64,000 nucleotides of DNA. Origin: Cordylochernes scorpioides (Eukaryota; Arthropoda; Arachnida; Pseudoscorpiones; Chernetidae). Each line of letters opens with the position of its first letter. The stretch's first letter is position 1. The notes below the pieces were generated by a model that did not search any database, was not told the DNA's origin, and saw only the letters and a program-made list of their open reading frames with translations. Shown here one piece after another: positions 21,479 to 33,015 of the stretch. The position numbers were made by a program, and so were the translations under genes. The stretch covers positions 49,902,390-49,966,389 of the forward strand of contig CP092886.1 of the NCBI GenBank assembly GCA_030710605.1, in the 5' to 3' direction.

Positions 21479-21664
21479 TAAATATGCTCATAGAGTATTC
21501 ATACATAAATACTATTCTTGTGTTGAACCCATGATTATGATGTCAGTGATAACAAAATCACACACACATGAGTACAAGCACACACAGACACATACATACA
21601 CACAAATACACACACATATACATTGGCACATACACACAAACACAAAGACACACACATACACATA
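21479..21664 (-). repeat. TG-rich repeat, copy B (part beyond the LINE)
   Basis: On the minus strand this continues copy B past the LINE: a TG microsatellite (CA on the plus strand, 21550-21664), then TTGTTATCACTGACATCATA and CACAAGAATAGTATTTATG, matching copy A at 20820-20890. Its last 14 bases (21651-21664) are one copy of the LINE target-site duplication. Confidence 0.7.
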
Positions 21665-22586
21665 TGAACAATTGTTAAGCCTTCTACATGTTCTTAGATT
21701 TAGCATTTTAAGTCAAGACTCATCGTTAGGTGACACAATGCGCCCGCCACAGGGGAAGGCCAAGGAGAGGGATGGAGAGGCACAGGCAGGACGAGTGAGC
21801 ACCTCGGGGAAGAAGAGGGCACCAAGGAAGCACCAAGTACAGCACCAGGCTCCAAATAAGTCTGGCAGATGGCAAATTCGCGGTGGCGGGGGTCAGACCG
21901 TGAGCGGGCAGGTTGAGAGGAGGGCTGGAAGAAGACTGGGAGGCAAGGCGGGGTCGTGGAGTGGGCAGGAGAGGTTGACATAAGGTACGACTTTCAGGCT
22001 CAGAGGCACTTGGAAATTTAAATATATATATATATATTTTTTTTTTTTGTTCAATTTTTTTTATGGTAATTCAAATGAAAATTATATTAACTAATTTTTT
22101 TTTTTCCGGGTGACCAAAGAGATAAGTAGGGAAAAGGGGGGAGGAATATATACAAAGGGAGCCAACAAAGCAACAACGGCGAAGGGGAAGGTAAAAAAAA
22201 AACAAGGAGGAAGAAGGGTAAGTAAAAAAGGAGCAAAGGAAGGGTAATTAAAAGGGCAAACAAAAGAGGCCAATTAAAAGGAAAAAAAAAAGGCAAAAGC
22301 AAAATGGCAAATTAAAAGGGCAAACAAAGGCATTTAATTAACAAGGGGAAAGAGGGGTATGTACACAAGTTGCAAAAAGAAAGAGAGAAAGCAAAGTGTA
22401 AAACAAGGAGAGAGAGGGTAAAAAGGACAAGGGAGAAAGGTATGTACAAGGGGAAAAAAAGTGGCAAATGTCCACAGTTCAAGGAGTTATGTTGGGTGTA
22501 ATGGCAACAGTTCAAAAAGTTGAGGGGATAGTGGTTGGGAAGAGGTGAGAGGTGAGTGAGGGGTGTGAGGGAGCAAAGAGGGTGTT

Positions 22587-25500
22587 TTAAGTGGAGGTGT
22601 CGGAATCTGAGCTAGATTGAGGGATGTTGGAGGGGACGAACCTATTGGATTGAGTGGCAAAATCGAGGGCGAGAGCCCAGACTTTACCAGAGGAGAAGAG
22701 CTGAGGGAAAGAAGTAGGGATGAGACCGAGGTCAGTCAGGCATTTATGGAAAAAGGTGGCGCAGAGAGAATCGAGGTTTGGGCAATAGAAGAAAATGTGG
22801 TCAATTGTTTTGGGAGCTTGAGGACAGGTGGGATCGAAAGGGGGAGGAGTCTTTTTATGAGGGAAGGCGGCAATGAATGAGTGGCCGGTGAGAAGTCCGG
22901 TGGCGATGGCTGTTCTTGGGAGGAGGAAGCTATGGGAGGAGGTGAGGGAGCTAGGGGTGAGACCGAGTTTGAGAAAGAAGCTGGGCCTGGCCGAGATGAA
23001 TTCGTCTTCCTAGTGGGGCCAGAAGTGGCGGGAGAGGAATCTGTTGTGGGTGGTTTTGGATGCAAGAGTGTATTGTGGTGGAAGAGATGGGGCTACGGTA
23101 GCGCCTTTGGCTAATGTGTCGGCTTGGCAGTTGCCAGGGTTCCCTGAGTGACCTTTGACCCAGTGGAGGGTGAGGTTACGGGAGGGGAGGAGGGAGTAGA
23201 GGAGGGTTTGGCACTGGGCAACGAGAGGGTGAGGGGAGTGGGGAAAAGAAAGGGCCGAAAGGAGGGAAAGACAGTCAGAGGAGATGGCGGCGGAGAGGGA
23301 GGGGGGAGGCTAGGAAGATCTGAAAGGGCGGTTTGAAAGCCGAAGCATTCAGCCTGGAAAACAGAGCAGTGGGAAGCCAAGGGGATGGAGAGATTGAGGG
23401 GGGGGGGGGAAACAAGAGGAGAGGGGAGAAGAAGAGATCCTGGTGATGCCGGCCCCGACACTGCTGCGTGACTTGGAGCCATTGGTGTAGTAGTCGAAGT
23501 CAGGAGCGGAGGGGGGAGTAGAGAGAAAGAGAGGTTTGGGAGGAGAGGGGAAATGAAAAGGGGGAGGGGGGATTCGGAGGTGAAGGGGAGAGGGTGGGGG
23601 GCGGAGGAAAGAGGAGAGGAGGAGGACCTTGAGGTTGAGGGGAGGGACACAGAGAATGGCAATGGCAGTGAGGGTGGGGACAGTGCGGAACCCCCAAATG
23701 GCGTCAATGCAGAATTTGCGTTGGGTGGAGCGAAGGCTTGCCTTGCTGACGCAGAGTTTAGCTGCATCACACCAGATGGGGGTGGCGTAGGTGATGGCGG
23801 GTTCGACGACCCCGAGGTAGGAGTGTCTCCTGGCAACGAAACCAAGCCCGGTGATGGCGTTGGAGCATTGGAAGACCCTACCCAGGAGGGAGGAGACCTT
23901 TTTGCAGACTCGTTAGAGGTAAGGGGTGAAGGAAAGACGGTCGTCGAAGGTGATACCAAGGATGGTAAAGGTTTCGGGACAGGAGAGGGGGGTGTTGTCA
24001 ATTAGAAGATGGGGAGGGTTGCAGAAAATGGGTAGAACCAGGGACTTATGGGGGTGAGGGAGAGTTTTTCATCAAGGCACCAAGAGTGGATGAGGTCGAG
24101 AGAGGATTGAGCGAGGGAGGGGAGTCTATTGGGAGGACCTGAGACAAGGATTTGAATATCGTCTGTGAAGGCCTGAATGTGGACGCGGGGGGTAAGGGGA
24201 GGGAGAGAAGGGTGTTGAAAAAAATGTTCCAGAGGAGGGGACCACTGATGGAGCCTTGGGCGTACCCCCTCGTGGGAGAGGTGGAGTTAGAAAACCCTGG
24301 GTAGAAGAAGTGGATGGAGCGGTTGGAGAGGAAGGAGCGGTAGAGTTGGAGGAGGGAGGGGGGCAGGAGGCGGCAACAAGTCGACCGAAAAGGGCGGGGT
24401 GCCACAGGTGGTCAAAGTCCAACTTGATGTCGAGGCTGATGAGGAGACAGCACTGGTATTTGGAGACAGACTGCTTGATGTTGTGATGGAGAAAGGAAAG
24501 AGCGTCGGCGGTGGAGCGCCTCCGGCGGAAGCCGAATTGGAGGGGGTGTAGCAGATTGTTTCCCTCGTAGTGGTGTGAGAGTCGGAAAGCCATGAGGCTT
24601 TCAAGGAGCTTGCCGAGGATGGGGAGGAGGATTATGGGGTGGCAGTTGTTGTTGAAGTCGGTGGAGGTGGAACGTTTAGGGAGAAGGAGAAGGCGGCTCG
24701 CTTTCCAAAGGGAGGGGAAGTGCCCGACGGAGAAGCAGATGTTGAAGAGACCAAGGAAAAGGTTTGGGAAGGAGTTGACAAGCCATTTGGAGAAGGGGCC
24801 GGGGAGGAAGTCTAGAGGGCGAGAGTTTGAATGCCGTGAAAGGGGGGTAGGGGGTGGAGGGGGGGTTGGAGGGATAGGGGGAAAAGTGAAAGGGGCGGAG
24901 TCTGGGGGAGGAGGGTCAAAGAAGAAGTCTAGAGTAGATTGGAGGCGGTCGTTGATGGAGCAGTGGAAGAGGGATTTTTGGAAGGGGTTTGAGGAAAGGG
25001 GGAGAGAGCGGGAGGAGCCTCGGCTGATGTATCAGTCATGGGGTCATGTGTGAAGGAGGAGCAGAGTTTCCGGAAGTGTCCCCTTTTTGCTTTGAAAAGA
25101 GTGCGGACATAATTCTTTTTGGCCTGGAGAGCCTGGCTTTGGAGGAAGGTGCGATTGGGGGGAGAACTGTTTTGAGCGGAGCAGCGAAGCTTACGTGAAA
25201 GTGATTTGAGAGATTGTAGTTGGGTGGACCAACAGGTGATGGGGGGGGAAGTTGGAGGAAGGGGGGGGCGGGGACGAAGGTGATGGGAGCAGTTGAGGAA
25301 GAGGATAGAGTAGAAAGATTGAAGTAGAGTGTCGAGAGAGTCGGGGGAGGTGAAGTGGTTAAGAGCAAGAAGAAGAGAACCAGAGTTGGTGAGGAGCCTA
25401 GCTAGTGAGTTAAAGAGAGACAAAGGAGGGTGGGATTGAAAGCAGAGGGGAGAGAAGTCTGGGAGGAGGGGATGGTGTCAGGAGAGAGGGAAAGGGAGAA

Positions 25501-26137
25501 GTAGATCTCATAGTGGTCGGAGAGGTCGGTAGGGGAGGAGGTCCAACCGGAGACAGAAGGGAGGAGGGAAGAGGAGACACTGGAGATGTCAATGGAGGAG
25601 GAGCAAGAGCCCTGGGAGCAGGTAATGGCTCCCCGGGAGTTGCAGACCTTGAGGTCGAGGGCATCAAGGAGGGTGTTGAGGTAGGTACCTTTTGTATTTT
25701 GTTTTTAGAAGCTCCAGCGGGAGGAAACGGCATTGACATCTCCAGCGAAAAGAAGGCAAGGGGGGGGGGGTAGCCGAAGAGGGAGAGAAAAGAGTCGATG
25801 ATGGGGGAGTAAGAAGTGTGGTGGGGGAAGTAGATGGAGCAGATGGTGAGATGGAAGCCAGGGATGTCAAGGATAGCGAGAATGCGGCTACTAGTGGAGA
25901 GTCGCGGGAGGAAGATAACAGGAAGGCTTTGATTGAGGACCACAATGCAGGAATTGCAGCGGTTCTGGGAGATGGGAGCGTGAAGGAGGGGGTGGGGAAG
26001 GGGGAGGGGAGGGCGTTGTCGCAGACCGGGAGTTTTTGGAGGAGAAGGATGTCAATGCGAGCGGACTGGGAGAATTGAAGGATGGAGAGGAAACTGGGGA
26101 GGGATCGGTTGCAGTTAAGTTGTAAAAAGCTTAACAT
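22587..26137 (-). pseudogene. LINE ORF2: EEP endonuclease, RT, RNase H, zinc motif
   Basis: Start at 26137, where ORF1's TAG is directly followed by ATG. Endonuclease: MLSFLQLNCNRSL, a GDVNA motif near 25735 (frameshifted) and SDHYEI near 25510. RT: LQFGFRRRRSTADALSFL near 24520, LDIKLDFDHLWH near 24420, QGSISGPLLWN near 24230, and FTDDIQIL (YxDD equivalent) near 24160. RNase H: YTNGSKS near 23480 (Asp to Asn), QAECFGFQTAL near 23340, and HWVKGHSGNPGNCQADTLAK near 23110-23160. The C-terminal DHIFFYCPNLDSLC lies near 22800. Stop TAA at 22587-22589. Length about 1180 codons, usual for the group. It would perform target-primed reverse transcription. Confidence 0.85.
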
Positions 26138-27713
26138 CTAGATGAGGTGATGAGTATTAAGGAAAGAGGTTTCCGCGGCTTTGATGACCGGGCAGGAGAG
26201 TGAGTCTGCCCGGTGTTGGTTGTTGCCGCTGCAGTGGAAGCATTTAGGGGGAAGGGTGGTGGCGGTGCAGTTATTGGTGGTGTGTGCCTCACCACAGTGG
26301 AAGCACCTTGGTGATTTGTTTCAGATGTCATTGCGGTGACAAATGTCACCGCAGTTTCGGCAGGGGTGTGTTGACCTAGTCCTATCAAATCTGATGGAGT
26401 TATATCCAATAAAGAGGCGGGTGCGGGATTGGAGACGGGAGGCGGTGTCGGTGTCGGTTTCGATGATGGCGTGGGTTGTGTTATTGCGGCCAGTAAAGGT
26501 CCTGACCAGTTTGCACTCTGCTCCTATTGATTGGTTGAGGAGGGAGGGCAGGTCGCTGGGTGGGAGGGTGTTGGGGAGATTGAACTGGGTGAAGCGGAGT
26601 TTGAATGTGGGGGTAGGTTAACATTTATGTTTGTCCCTTTGGTGGCATGTTTTATTTTGGCAAAGAGGGTGTCCATGCTTGATTTGGTGGTGGTGTGGAT
26701 GATGATTTTGTTTCTGGATCAGAAGAAGTTGGTGATTGGGGTGGTGGTTGTGACGAGGGAGGAGAAGGAGATTTTGGAGTGTAGGTTGTTGTCAATGGGG
26801 GTGCTGGCGGAGGGGTCTTGGGTGATGGGGATGTGGAAGGAGTTGTTGCGGTTGGAATGGGGTGGGGGGGGCGGCGGGGTGAGTTGGGGGTGGTGTGGAG
26901 GGGGGGGGGTGGATGGGTGGAGGGATGGGGATGGAGGAAGGTGGGGGAGGAGGGATGGATTGGGGGGAGGAGTGATACTGGGGGAGGGGTGAGGAGGGGG
27001 GTGGAGGTAACAGGGGAAGGTGCAGGTGGGCAAGAAGAAGGTTGGTTTGTGTTCTTTGTAAGTAGGTGTGTAAGGAGATTTGTGGAGTGGTTGGCCTCGA
27101 TGAGGCGTTGTTGGTACATATGTGATTGGTGTGTAAAAGTTTTGGACAAGGTTTCATTAAAGATTGGCAAAGGTAAGGTCAAGCATTTCAGCAAAGGGGG
27201 CAAGGAAGTGAAAGGCCCAGGATAGAGGGAAGAGGTGTGAAGGGTTGTTGGTAGGGTAAAGACCACAAGTGAGTGGTGGAGAGTTTAGGTTGAAGTTGTG
27301 TTGTTGTGGGTGGCGGAGTTCACATGGTGTTTGCACATGGGTGGAGGAGGAAGGGTGGAGAGGGGTGGAGGAACTCACCCCAAGTCGAATGCCGAGGTTG
27401 AGGTTCCCGCCGATGGTTGGATCCAGCAGGGAGTTGAACATGCTGGGATTGGTATCCTCGTGGCAGGAGAAGTCGGTGTCGGAAGAGGAGGAGGAGGTGG
27501 AGGAGTCTTGGGAGGGAGGTGGAGAGTCCCCTGATGTCGGGAAGGCGTCAGAAGGGGGTGTGGCCCCCGAGGGTGGTGCAGGGAAGAGGGCATAGGCCGG
27601 GACGGGCGGTGGTACCGCCGCTCGGAGGGGAAGGCGGCGGAGGGTGGAAGCTCCTCAGGCGGTGGGGAGATGTCGAGTGGCGGCGTGCGACCGCTCAGGA
27701 GGACCCGCGCCAT
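26138..27713 (-). pseudogene. LINE ORF1, Pro-rich Gag-like protein with three CCHC knuckles
   Basis: Begins MARVLLSGRTPPLDI at 27713. A long Pro/Ser/Thr-rich middle, with frame changes, leads to CRNCGDICH, CFHCGEAHTTNNC and CFHCSGNNQH...C near 26190-26350, three zinc knuckles that bind element RNA. The segment ending ETSFLNTHHLI then TAG joins ORF2 with no spacing (TAGATG). Homopolymer G or C runs near 26870-26910 are the likely sites of frame loss. Confidence 0.8.
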
Positions 27714-27963
27714 GATTGGTTGCCCGCAGAATTAAATCCGAGGCGATGGAACGGCGGCAGGCGGCCGCCCGGGGGACCGAAGAAATAAAATTAAATTATT
27801 ATGGCAACTGAATTTGGCCAGTGTATCCAAGGGACAGGGCAGGGTAGTCGTGGGTGTATCAGCAGGGGAACCCACGGGGACTGGAGTGCAGCAGGCCCCT
27901 CGCAGGGGCGGAGGCAGGAGCACTGGAAGAGTAACCGCGCGGCCGAGGACCGCGGCGACTATC

Positions 27964-28349
27964 CACACATACACATAGTAACATACACACAAAGCAAATA
28001 CACAATCAAACATACACACTGAGTCCTACATACCTCCATTTTTTCTTTTTCTCCTTCCTTTTCTTTTAGTTTTCACATCATTTAATCCATGGTCGAAGTG
28101 ATTGATTGGCAGTCAAGTAGCAAGGTAGAAACTGTCGCCAGGCTTACTTTTAAAAAGACCTAGCCTGGCACCAATCTCTTTCCATCCCAGTTGAACCATT
28201 ATGGTTACCATTAACACAAAATAAACAAATTTGACTCCAATTTGTACTAGCAATTTAAACAAAAGTTATATTAACAAAAAAAAAATCATGAAAATATATT
28301 TTAAAAAAAACATTCAAAAATTAAATTCTCTCTCTATTACTTTTTTAAA
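27964..28349 (-). repeat. TG-rich repeat, copy B (middle part)
   Basis: Minus-strand match to copy A 19000-19300, bounded by the LINE target duplication on the left and the Helitron insertion point on the right. Contains the GGATGGAAAGAGATTGG-type block at about 28160-28190 (complement). Confidence 0.7.
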
Positions 28350-29155
28350 TCTATATATATATAAATGAATGTATGTGTGTATGTGTGTGTGTGTCTGTTT
28401 GTCTGTCCTTTATGCCTGACCAAACCACTCATTGGAACGCCATGAAACTTTGGGAAATTATTTAGTATAGTACTGGGAAGGTTTCTGAAAAATAATTTCT
28501 TGAATATCTTGAATATCCTTAGAGTTATTTGCAGATTTGTAGATTTAACTCGCAAGCAGCGCCCTCATTGCGAAGATGATAAGTTTTTTTTATCTATGAG
28601 TTTATTATCTTAAAGATTATTTATCAAAAGTAAGATTTTCTACCTATTAATTGCGCACAAGTCAAAGATAGTTTTATCATTAATCTACAACATATATATT
28701 GGGAGAATAGATAAAATGATGATTTTGTAATGTAGAAAATTAGGAAAGACAAAATTCAGGATGACACGGCAATTTATTTGAGACAAGAAAAATGATACAA
28801 TTCCAAGCCAAGATACTATTCCTTTAACTTCCAATTACCGAGAGAACCAATTAATATATTGATTTTATTCAACTTATTGAGTATTTTTCAAGGGACCGGG
28901 GAAAAAATGTTCACTAGATAAAACAATGATTTTGTAATGTAGAAAATTAGGAAAGACAAAATTCAGGATGACACAGCACACAGGGACCGGGAAAAAATGT
29001 TCACTTTATCAAGATATTCAAATTTACGAGTTTCAAATTATCAAAATATACCTATTATTTTTTAAAATAAGTTTATAGAGAATTGCTTCAACAAATATTC
29101 GTTAGACAAACCTTTATTCGGGTAAAACCCGGGCGAAGCCGGGTACATCCGCTAG
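28350..29155 (+). mobile_element. Non-autonomous Helitron, 806 bp, inserted in copy B
   Basis: Starts TCTATATATATATAAATGAA after host A (28349). Ends with the CCCGGGCGAAGCCGGGT hairpin, ACATCCGCTAG at 29155 and host T (29156). It has a GTGTGTCTGTTTGTCTGTCC tract near the start. An internal partial duplication (28895-28985 resembles 28700-28770) lies ahead of the 3' end. Removing it rejoins copy B of the TG-rich repeat. Same family as 225-753. Confidence 0.9.
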
Positions 29156-29390
29156 TGTTTGATAAAAAGTTAACATGGTTCTGTCTTTTCTCTTTTCTTA
29201 TATTAATACCTTCAATTCTTCCTTTTTTACCCTGTTTTTTTTTTTGCTCATATTATGTGTAACTGCTGAAGCCACAGCGTGAACTTGTTATAGCCCATTT
29301 ACTTGTTGCAAAAATTACAAAGCCGTTTTAATGCCTCAAAATATAATAATTATCTACTTTCTTTTAACTATCTATATATATATATACTCC
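29156..29390 (-). repeat. TG-rich repeat, copy B (distal part)
   Basis: Minus-strand match to 18700-18930, including GTTATAGCCCA and CTGTGGCTTCAGCAG-like blocks. It ends in TATATATA near 29390, as copy A begins. Confidence 0.65.
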
Positions 29391-30240
29391 TCTTATACCA
29401 ATTTTCTTTCATATTTTATAGATATAACATTAATTTATTATTGTCCAGTAATAGCTTGCTATTCTGACATTATACCTTCAATTCGATATCAAATAATTCT
29501 AAAGCTTTCTTCAAAAATTATAAAACCTATTTACTGTATATATATATAATATCAAATTTATAAGCCTTTTTTTTGTAAAAAACTTGGAATAATTTTGAAA
29601 AAAATAGTACAAATGTGATATTGAACTTGATAAGGTGCATACATTTGAAAAAAAAGGGCATCTCCTTATCATGCAACTAAAAGTTGCTGATGGCTTGCGC
29701 CATCTATCGGAATAAATATCAACTATTTGTTGATTTTTAGTTATTCCAGAATTGACCAAATATCCATTCTTGATTAATCAAGAAAAGTGAACCACGTACA
29801 TGTTTCGGCTGTTAGACTTCCTAAGCATGGTGCAAGCTGTACCTCAACGACCAAAAAACTGGTCATTTAGGCATCCTGAAAAATCATGAACGGGTAGTTA
29901 AGAATTGCGTGAGAACGCGAAACTTTGTGAAAAAATAGTATTGGGAGTATAAATAAGTTCGTGCCGTTTTGCTAAAGATGGTGCTACAAGTTTATTATTT
30001 CATTGTTTCGTTTGGCAAGACGATTTTTTTAAAGCGTAATCATAAGGCTTCCTTTTTTAAGTAGCTGTCATTTCTCTGAAGTGTGTACAACCTAGTTTCT
30101 GTTTGTTCCTAAATTGTCAATTTTTGAACCAAATAATGTGTTTTTGTGGAGAATTTTACTTCATTACTTCAATATGAAGAAAAAAGCTGCTGAGAGTCAT
30201 TTTATTTCAGTGGAAGTTTATGGTGACTATGCTCTAAATA
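29391..30240. other. Non-coding; short dispersed repeat at 29645-29725
   Basis: 29645-29725 (GGGCATCTCCTTATCATGCA, then AAAGTTGCTGATG) recurs at 41250-41325 in the same orientation, flanking the large Tc3-like composite from the other side. Family unknown. The remainder is AT-rich without genes. Confidence 0.6.
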
Positions 30241-30712
30241 CAGGGTGATCCAAAAGTCCCGCACTATTTTAAAAATTAATAACTCCGCGAATATTTGCGC
30301 TAGAGCAATGCGGTAAACACCATTGTGTTCAGGATGCAATGGGATTTTTTATGGCAAATAATGAAAAATTCGAAATTGATTTTAGTTACAATTTTATTTG
30401 CCAGATGGCGCACTACCAAAATCAGAGATTCAGCGGCCAAATTGTTTGATAAATTGAAAAATATAACTGATCGACACGTATTTTTCCTTTTTGAATACCA
30501 GGAAAGAACCCTAATAACATCAAATAACAAATTAATAAAACACCACTTCGCCAAAAGTATGAAGAATTGGTTAACAAATTTTAAATACAATCAGAGATAT
30601 GTAAAATAGGTAAATGCAAATTAAAACATGTAGCAAAAAAAATGATATTTTAGATACGGTTTGTGTTTCCGAAGATAATAAATTTCTAATATTTTTAATT
30701 CAACTCTCTCTC
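30241..30712 (+). repeat. Left terminal inverted repeat, Tc3-like element
   Basis: About 97% identical by eye to the complement of 40731-41204. TA precedes it (30239-30240). It contains 94-96 codon ORFs on both strands, mirrored in the right repeat. Confidence 0.8.
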
Positions 30713-31145
30713 ATACTGTACCCAATTTTAAAAAATGTGTCCCCTCAAATAAAAATATTTTTCAAATCGACCTTTTGCGTTGAAAAACGTGGTAGTAAAA
30801 TCATTTTGTATTATTTTTTGCACAAAATTTCTAAAGTTATTGGTGTACAGAAAATATTCCTTATGCTATTTCTTCTAATGAGCGAAAAGCGAAAAACTAA
30901 ACATAAGGGGAAAATTGTGTGCACCAGTGTTATTCGAGAAGTTATAACACTCTGGTTTGCACGAAATAATATGTGAGCAAATGACAAACAAAATATTACT
31001 GTTCACAAAAAGAAAAGTCAAGATGTGAGGACAGCATTTATTATCCCCATATCCCAACACAAAGAGCTGCAAAATATTGGTAGATAATATAATACATGGC
31101 AGCTTATATAACACATGAGGTAACTGCCTTCTCTCTTGTATTAGG

Positions 31146-31457
31146 TCACAATCCTTGCTCAATGTGGCACCCTTCATTCTCAATCACCGCCTGCAGACGA
31201 TAAATGACAGAATGGACAGCATTAAATAACATATCTGTTGAAATTGATAAAACGTGCCATCTGATAGAAGCCTTTAACATGGCCAATGTGGTAGAGAAAA
31301 TGTTTAGAGAAAAGTGAGCATCATCTGTCCACAGAACATTCGACAGCCAGTTTTCATCAATATCAATTTTCCGGAAAACCCATGCAGCGAATTCTTGACG
31401 CATCTCAAAATCGCCAACTTTCAGCTCGTGAAATCTTTGAATTTTGTATGGGTACAC
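31146..31457 (-). pseudogene. Tc3-like transposase, C-terminal piece with internal deletion
   Basis: The minus strand reads YPYKIQRFHELKVGDF, then DENWLSNVLWTDDAHFSLN with the first catalytic Asp, and jumps to a C-terminal tail IYRLQAVIENEGCHIEQGL. The region with the other catalytic residues is deleted between these blocks. The N-terminus is missing because the LINE starts at about 31458. The reading is open but cannot be catalytic. Confidence 0.75.
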
Positions 31458-33015
31458 ACAATAGAGACATTAAGTGAAGCCTCTTCGGATATCACAATCA
31501 TACTCGGCGATTTTAACGCCAAACGTTCAACTTGGGGATCACCTGTCCAGGATAGCAAAGGTCAACAGGTTGAGAACATGCTAACCGACCTCGACCTTAC
31601 ACCATTAAATAAGGGAGAGAACACCTATCTATCCAAGTCGACAGGCACAGAATCCGCAATAGACATCACAGCGATACATTTCAACATCGCACCCACAACA
31701 CAATGGAAAATCCTGAGAAGTGCAATCAGTGACCACAGACCAATTTTAACAACCCTAAACTTCAAAATTGAGAATGTCCAACAGAATAAAAGAACATGGA
31801 ACTTTAGGAAAGCCGACTTGAAAAAAATTCACAGAAAAGCTTGAAGAACTGTGCAACGAAAAATTGAATTACAGAACGCTTGACAAAAACTTGGAAAACT
31901 TCTCTTCGAATATATCAAAAGCTGCAAAAGCATCGATACCTAGAAGGAGACGTTAGACCTGTGGATACCTTACTGGAAGGACCACAACATCGAGGCAATG
32001 ATTGCAGAGAGAGACAATATCAATGAACTTCTTTAAAAGAATAAAACAGAAGAAAAGAGAAAGTAAAACATTGAAATTAGTCACAAAATAGAACAAGAAA
32101 TTTGGATATGCAAACAAGAGAAGAATGGCAGAGTTCTGCGAGAAAATGGATCCAAGAAAGGACAGCCAACTCTGGAATATGATTAGAGTGTTAGAAAAGA
32201 ATCAAAACCAACACCACAATCCTCCAATACTCTAACCGATATCAATAGAACAGCGAGAACGAGAACAAACAGATGACTAACATAAGTGCTGAATATCTTT
32301 CAAGCACTTCCATACTCAAATATACTATTGAAGACAGGACTCTAAAAATAATATAAACCAGTTATTTAAACAAGCAAGAAACTTCCATCAACAATATATT
32401 TTCTCGAGAGACTTCACACTGAATGAGCTAAACTCATCAATAAAAAAATCTAAGAGGTCACCAAGAGATAATCTAATCTTCGGTCAAATTATTAAACACT
32501 TTGAAGACAAACTAATAAACAACTCCTACGAATACTGAACATTTCATGGTAAACTGGTGAACTACCAAAGAATTGGAAGATATCAATTACTGTGCCAATA
32601 CTGAAACCAAACAAAGATGCCAAGGAATCCAAGAACTATCGGCCAATTGCTCTCACCAGCATACTTTGTGAAATAACAGAACGAATTATCCACTCTAGGC
32701 TCATAGTCTGGCTCACTAACAATAATAAAATAAACTTCTACCAAACTGCCTATAGATCCCAGCACTGTACGACTGATCAACTGTTCTACTTCTGTCAATC
32801 AATAATAGATTCTTTCCAGGAAACACCGCCAAAGAAGACCACGGCTATATTCCTTGATATGACCTCAGCTTTTGATCGAGTGTGGAGGGAGAAATTACGT
32901 GAAAAGCTGCACAACATCGGAGTAAGAGGAGAAACCTTAACCTGGATTGCAGACTTCTTAAGGGGAAGAAGGTTAAAGGTTTGGGTGAATGGAAAATTTT
33001 CCAAGGAAGAAAGAA
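31458..33015 (+). pseudogene. Jockey-like LINE A, part 1: EEP endonuclease and start of RT
   Basis: ILGDFNAKRSTWGS (31500-31545), TESAIDITAI (31645) and SDHRPILTTLNF (31728) are endonuclease signatures. After a stretch broken by stops (31840-32580), the RT resumes: NYRPIALTSIL (32630), AYRSQHCTTDQ (32745) and FLDMTSAFDRVW (32855), ending in WVNGKFSKEER at 33015. The YxDD block is absent because the LTR-like segment follows. The N-terminal third of the endonuclease is also missing, so the copy is 5'-truncated. Confidence 0.85.

Larger units (their letters stand above)
21665..27963 (-). mobile_element. Full-length GC-rich LINE inserted in a TG microsatellite
   Basis: The 14-bp sequence CACACATACACATA is present on both sides (21651-21664 and 27964-27977), so the 6.3 kb between is the complete insertion, read on the minus strand. 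It starts GATAGTCGCC and ends CAATTGTTCA. It has ORF1 with CCHC knuckles, then ORF2 with EEP endonuclease, RT, RNase H and a C-terminal zinc motif. The domain set fits the R1/LOA/I group. Pyrimidine richness of the sense strand makes the proteins strongly Pro/Ser-rich. Multiple frameshifts make it non-functional. Confidence 0.88.

Noticed and set aside
21531-21983. 150-codon His/Thr-rich ORF
   Set aside because: It is a translation of the CA microsatellite running into LINE 3' UTR sequence.
22617-27788. Many plus-strand Gly/Glu-rich ORFs between 22.6 and 27.8 kb
   Set aside because: They are shadows of the minus-strand LINE, whose domain motifs are all on the other strand.
30325-30609. Conserved 94-96 codon ORFs at 10.5, 30.4 and 41.0 kb, as a possible small gene family
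   Set aside because: They are open on both strands and exactly co-extensive with the Tc3-like terminal inverted repeats. Their conservation is explained by the repeat.
31146-31457. Open minus-strand frame as a functional transposase
   Set aside because: The catalytic middle is deleted and the N-terminus is absent.
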